Part shown: positions 6,064-7,309 of the stretch, piece by piece
How positions within the stretch are numbered: the first letter of the stretch is position 1
Layout of the letters: each line of letters begins with the position of its first letter
Source: JAWXCH01 sp034440595
Lineage (GTDB): Bacteria > Planctomycetota > Planctomycetia > Pirellulales > JALHPA01
Length of the DNA stretch: 7,309 nucleotides
Assembly (NCBI GenBank): GCA_034440595.1
Contig: JAWXCH010000555.1
Span: 1-7,309 of the forward strand
Direction of reading: 5' to 3'
The notes under the pieces: generated by a model
Told to the model about the DNA's origin: nothing
The model's input: only the letters and a program-made list of their open reading frames with translations
The model's database searches: none
Made by a program: the position numbers and the translations under genes

Positions 6064-7309
6064 ATGAAAACCCGCTGCCGCGCCGCCGCACTTCTCTTTG
6101 CCATCGCGGCAATTTGCTATACCCAGCATGCGGCAGAGGCCAAGGCCCCCTCGGCGGAGAATGCTTCGACAGACGTTGGCGGCGCTGCAGCACCAGCAAC
6201 CGAGTCGAAGGCCCTAGAAGCGACTAAGGACCTGGCCGGCCATTCGTCCCACGGTGAAGCGTTTGACGAAGGGCCGCGGCAGGAAGCGTATCTGATGGAC
6301 GGAATGGGCAAGATTCATTTTCCCATAACTACGCAACAAGCGCGGGCCCAGAAGTTCTTTAACCAAGGCGTGGCCCAGTTGCACGGCTTCTGGTACTTCG
6401 AAGCGGAACGCTCATTCCGCCAAACGGCGGCCCTCGATCCGAAATGCGCCATGGCCTATTGGGGCATGGCGATGGCTAATGTGAAAAACGAAAAACGGGC
6501 CCAGGGCTTCATCGCCGAAGCAGTCAAACGCAAGGCGGACACCACTCCGCGCGAAAGCAAATATATCGACGCCCTGGAAGCCTTCTTTAAAGCTGGCCCG
6601 GAAAAAAAGAAAGAGCGCGCGGAGGCTTATGTCAAATCGCTGGAGACCATCATCTGCGAGCATCCCGACGATATCGAGGCCAAGGCCCTTCTGGCCGTGC
6701 AAGTTTGGATTAATCGGGACGCCGGCCTGCCGATCTCCAGCGCGGTGGCCGTAGACGCTTTGCTGCAGCAGGTTCTCAAGGTTGATCCGATGCACCCCTG
6801 CCATCACTACCGCATTCATCTGTGGGACGATCCCCGACCGGCCCAGGCGCTCGATTCGGCACAGCGCTGCGGACAAACTTCGCCCGGCATCGCGCACATG
6901 TGGCACATGCCCGGCCATATTTATTCGGGATTGCACCGGTATGCGGATGCGGCCTGGCACCAGGAAGCCTCCGCCAGAGTAGACCACGCCCACATGATGC
7001 GCGATCGCGTGTTGCCAGATCAGATTCACAATTTTGCTCACAATAACGAATGGCTGATTCGAGACCTCATGCATATTGGCCGGGTGCAAGATGCCTTGGC
7101 GATGGCCAAAAACATGATCGAACTGCCACGCCATCCGAAATACAACGCGCTGAGTGAGCGAGGAAGCGCCTCGCTGGGTCGGCAGCGGTTGTTCGAAGTG
7201 CTGGAAAAGTACGAACTCTGGGACGAAGCCATCCGCCTGTGCAATACAACCTACCTCGAGCCGACCGACATTCCGGCAGAGCAAGTCAAGCGATTGCGCT
7301 GTCTGGGTA
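6064..7309 (+). CDS. Secreted histidine-rich tetratricopeptide-repeat protein (N-terminal 415 residues; C-terminus beyond window)
   Basis: The frame is open from ATG 6064 to the right edge. The first 26 residues form a Sec signal peptide: K2, R4 and R6, a hydrophobic core at about 7-19, and AEA at 24-26 as the likely cleavage site. No lipobox is present, because Ile precedes Cys18. An Ala/Ser/Glu-rich linker follows to about residue 60. TPR-like helix pairs lie at about 97-147 (FFNQGVAQLHGFWYFEAERS, then AALDPKCAMAYWGMAMANV), 206-255, 284-308 and 326-357, with another starting near 376. Histidines cluster at 244-252 (HPCHHYRIH) and 278-326 (HMWHMPGH, VDHAHM, HNFAHNN). The likely role is an exported or periplasmic scaffold for protein interactions. 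Partner and function are unknown, and a metal-binding role is only a guess. Related planctomycete proteins, as I recall, can carry a redoxin domain further on, which cannot be seen here. The start is supported by the signal peptide and an in-frame TGA at 6010-6012; no clear Shine-Dalgarno precedes it. Confidence 0.88.
   Translation, partial: MKTRCRAAALLFAIAAICYTQHAAEAKAPSAENASTDVGGAAAPATESKALEATKDLAGHSSHGEAFDEGPRQEAYLMDGMGKIHFPITTQQARAQKFFNQGVAQLHGFWYFEAERSFRQTAALDPKCAMAYWGMAMANVKNEKRAQGFIAEAVKRKADTTPRESKYIDALEAFFKAGPEKKKERAEAYVKSLETIICEHPDDIEAKALLAVQVWINRDAGLPISSAVAVDALLQQVLKVDPMHPCHHYRIHLWDDPRPAQALDSAQRCGQTSPGIAHMWHMPGHIYSGLHRYADAAWHQEASARVDHAHMMRDRVLPDQIHNFAHNNEWLIRDLMHIGRVQDALAMAKNMIELPRHPKYNALSERGSASLGRQRLFEVLEKYELWDEAIRLCNTTYLEPTDIPAEQVKRLRCLG

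Noticed and set aside
5826..6104. A 92-codon minus-strand frame in the intergenic region
   Set aside because: It overlaps the 5' end of the TPR gene, has no ribosome binding site or recognisable sequence, and includes low-complexity Arg/Ala stretches of the kind translated from GC-rich non-coding DNA.
6064..6120. Lipoprotein signal for the TPR protein (Cys18)
   Set aside because: The residue before Cys18 is Ile and not Ala, Gly or Ser, so no lipobox is formed. An AEA signal peptidase I site follows at residues 24-26.
6412..7284. A 290-codon minus-strand open frame opposite the TPR gene
   Set aside because: It is fully antisense to a frame with a signal peptide and TPR repeats, its translation shows no recognisable domain, and a GC-biased coding sequence commonly opens the opposite strand. 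It is a shadow.
1..7309. CRISPR array, tRNA, transposase, integrase or attachment site
   Set aside because: I saw no regularly spaced direct repeats, cloverleaf-like sequence, or recombinase or transposase motifs on either strand.

Overview
The window looks like a piece of a bacterial chromosome, most plausibly from Planctomycetota (Pirellulales-like). That placement rests on the style of the secreted TPR protein at the right end, the moderately high GC and the weak Shine-Dalgarno use there. It is an inference, since no rRNA or marker gene is present. Two genes fill almost everything, they diverge from a 396-bp intergenic region, and both run off the window.

Left part (1-5667, minus strand): one uninterrupted 1,889-codon reading frame with a clear start (ATG at 5667, a purine-rich ribosome binding site and an upstream in-frame stop) and no stop inside the window. 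I read all of its codons and found no stop or frameshift. It encodes a giant multidomain protein. In order it has an N-terminal beta-sandwich-like region, a transglutaminase/cysteine-peptidase-like domain (C239, H265, E301), a DUF4011 region, a superfamily 1 helicase split by a roughly 775-residue helical insertion with internal repeats, and a C-terminal PD-(D/E)xK nuclease of the Vsr/MTES_1575 type. A DUF3320 domain is expected beyond the left edge. This is the layout of DUF4011-helicase-Vsr proteins, which as I recall have been reported as a single-gene anti-phage system (Hhe). It is the most interesting object in the window.

Middle (5668-6063): a divergent intergenic region with one 16-bp perfect inverted repeat, one small hairpin, a possible -10 element for the helicase gene, and no supportable gene or terminator.

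Right part (6064-7309, plus strand): the first 415 codons of a secreted, histidine-rich tetratricopeptide-repeat protein with a Sec signal peptide. Its C-terminus is outside the window.

The two genes share no obvious pathway. The first acts on nucleic acid inside the cell and the second is exported. No second defence gene, transposase, integrase, tRNA or CRISPR array is visible. The many short frames on the plus strand across 1-5667, and the 290-codon minus-strand frame across 6412-7284, are shadows of these two genes.
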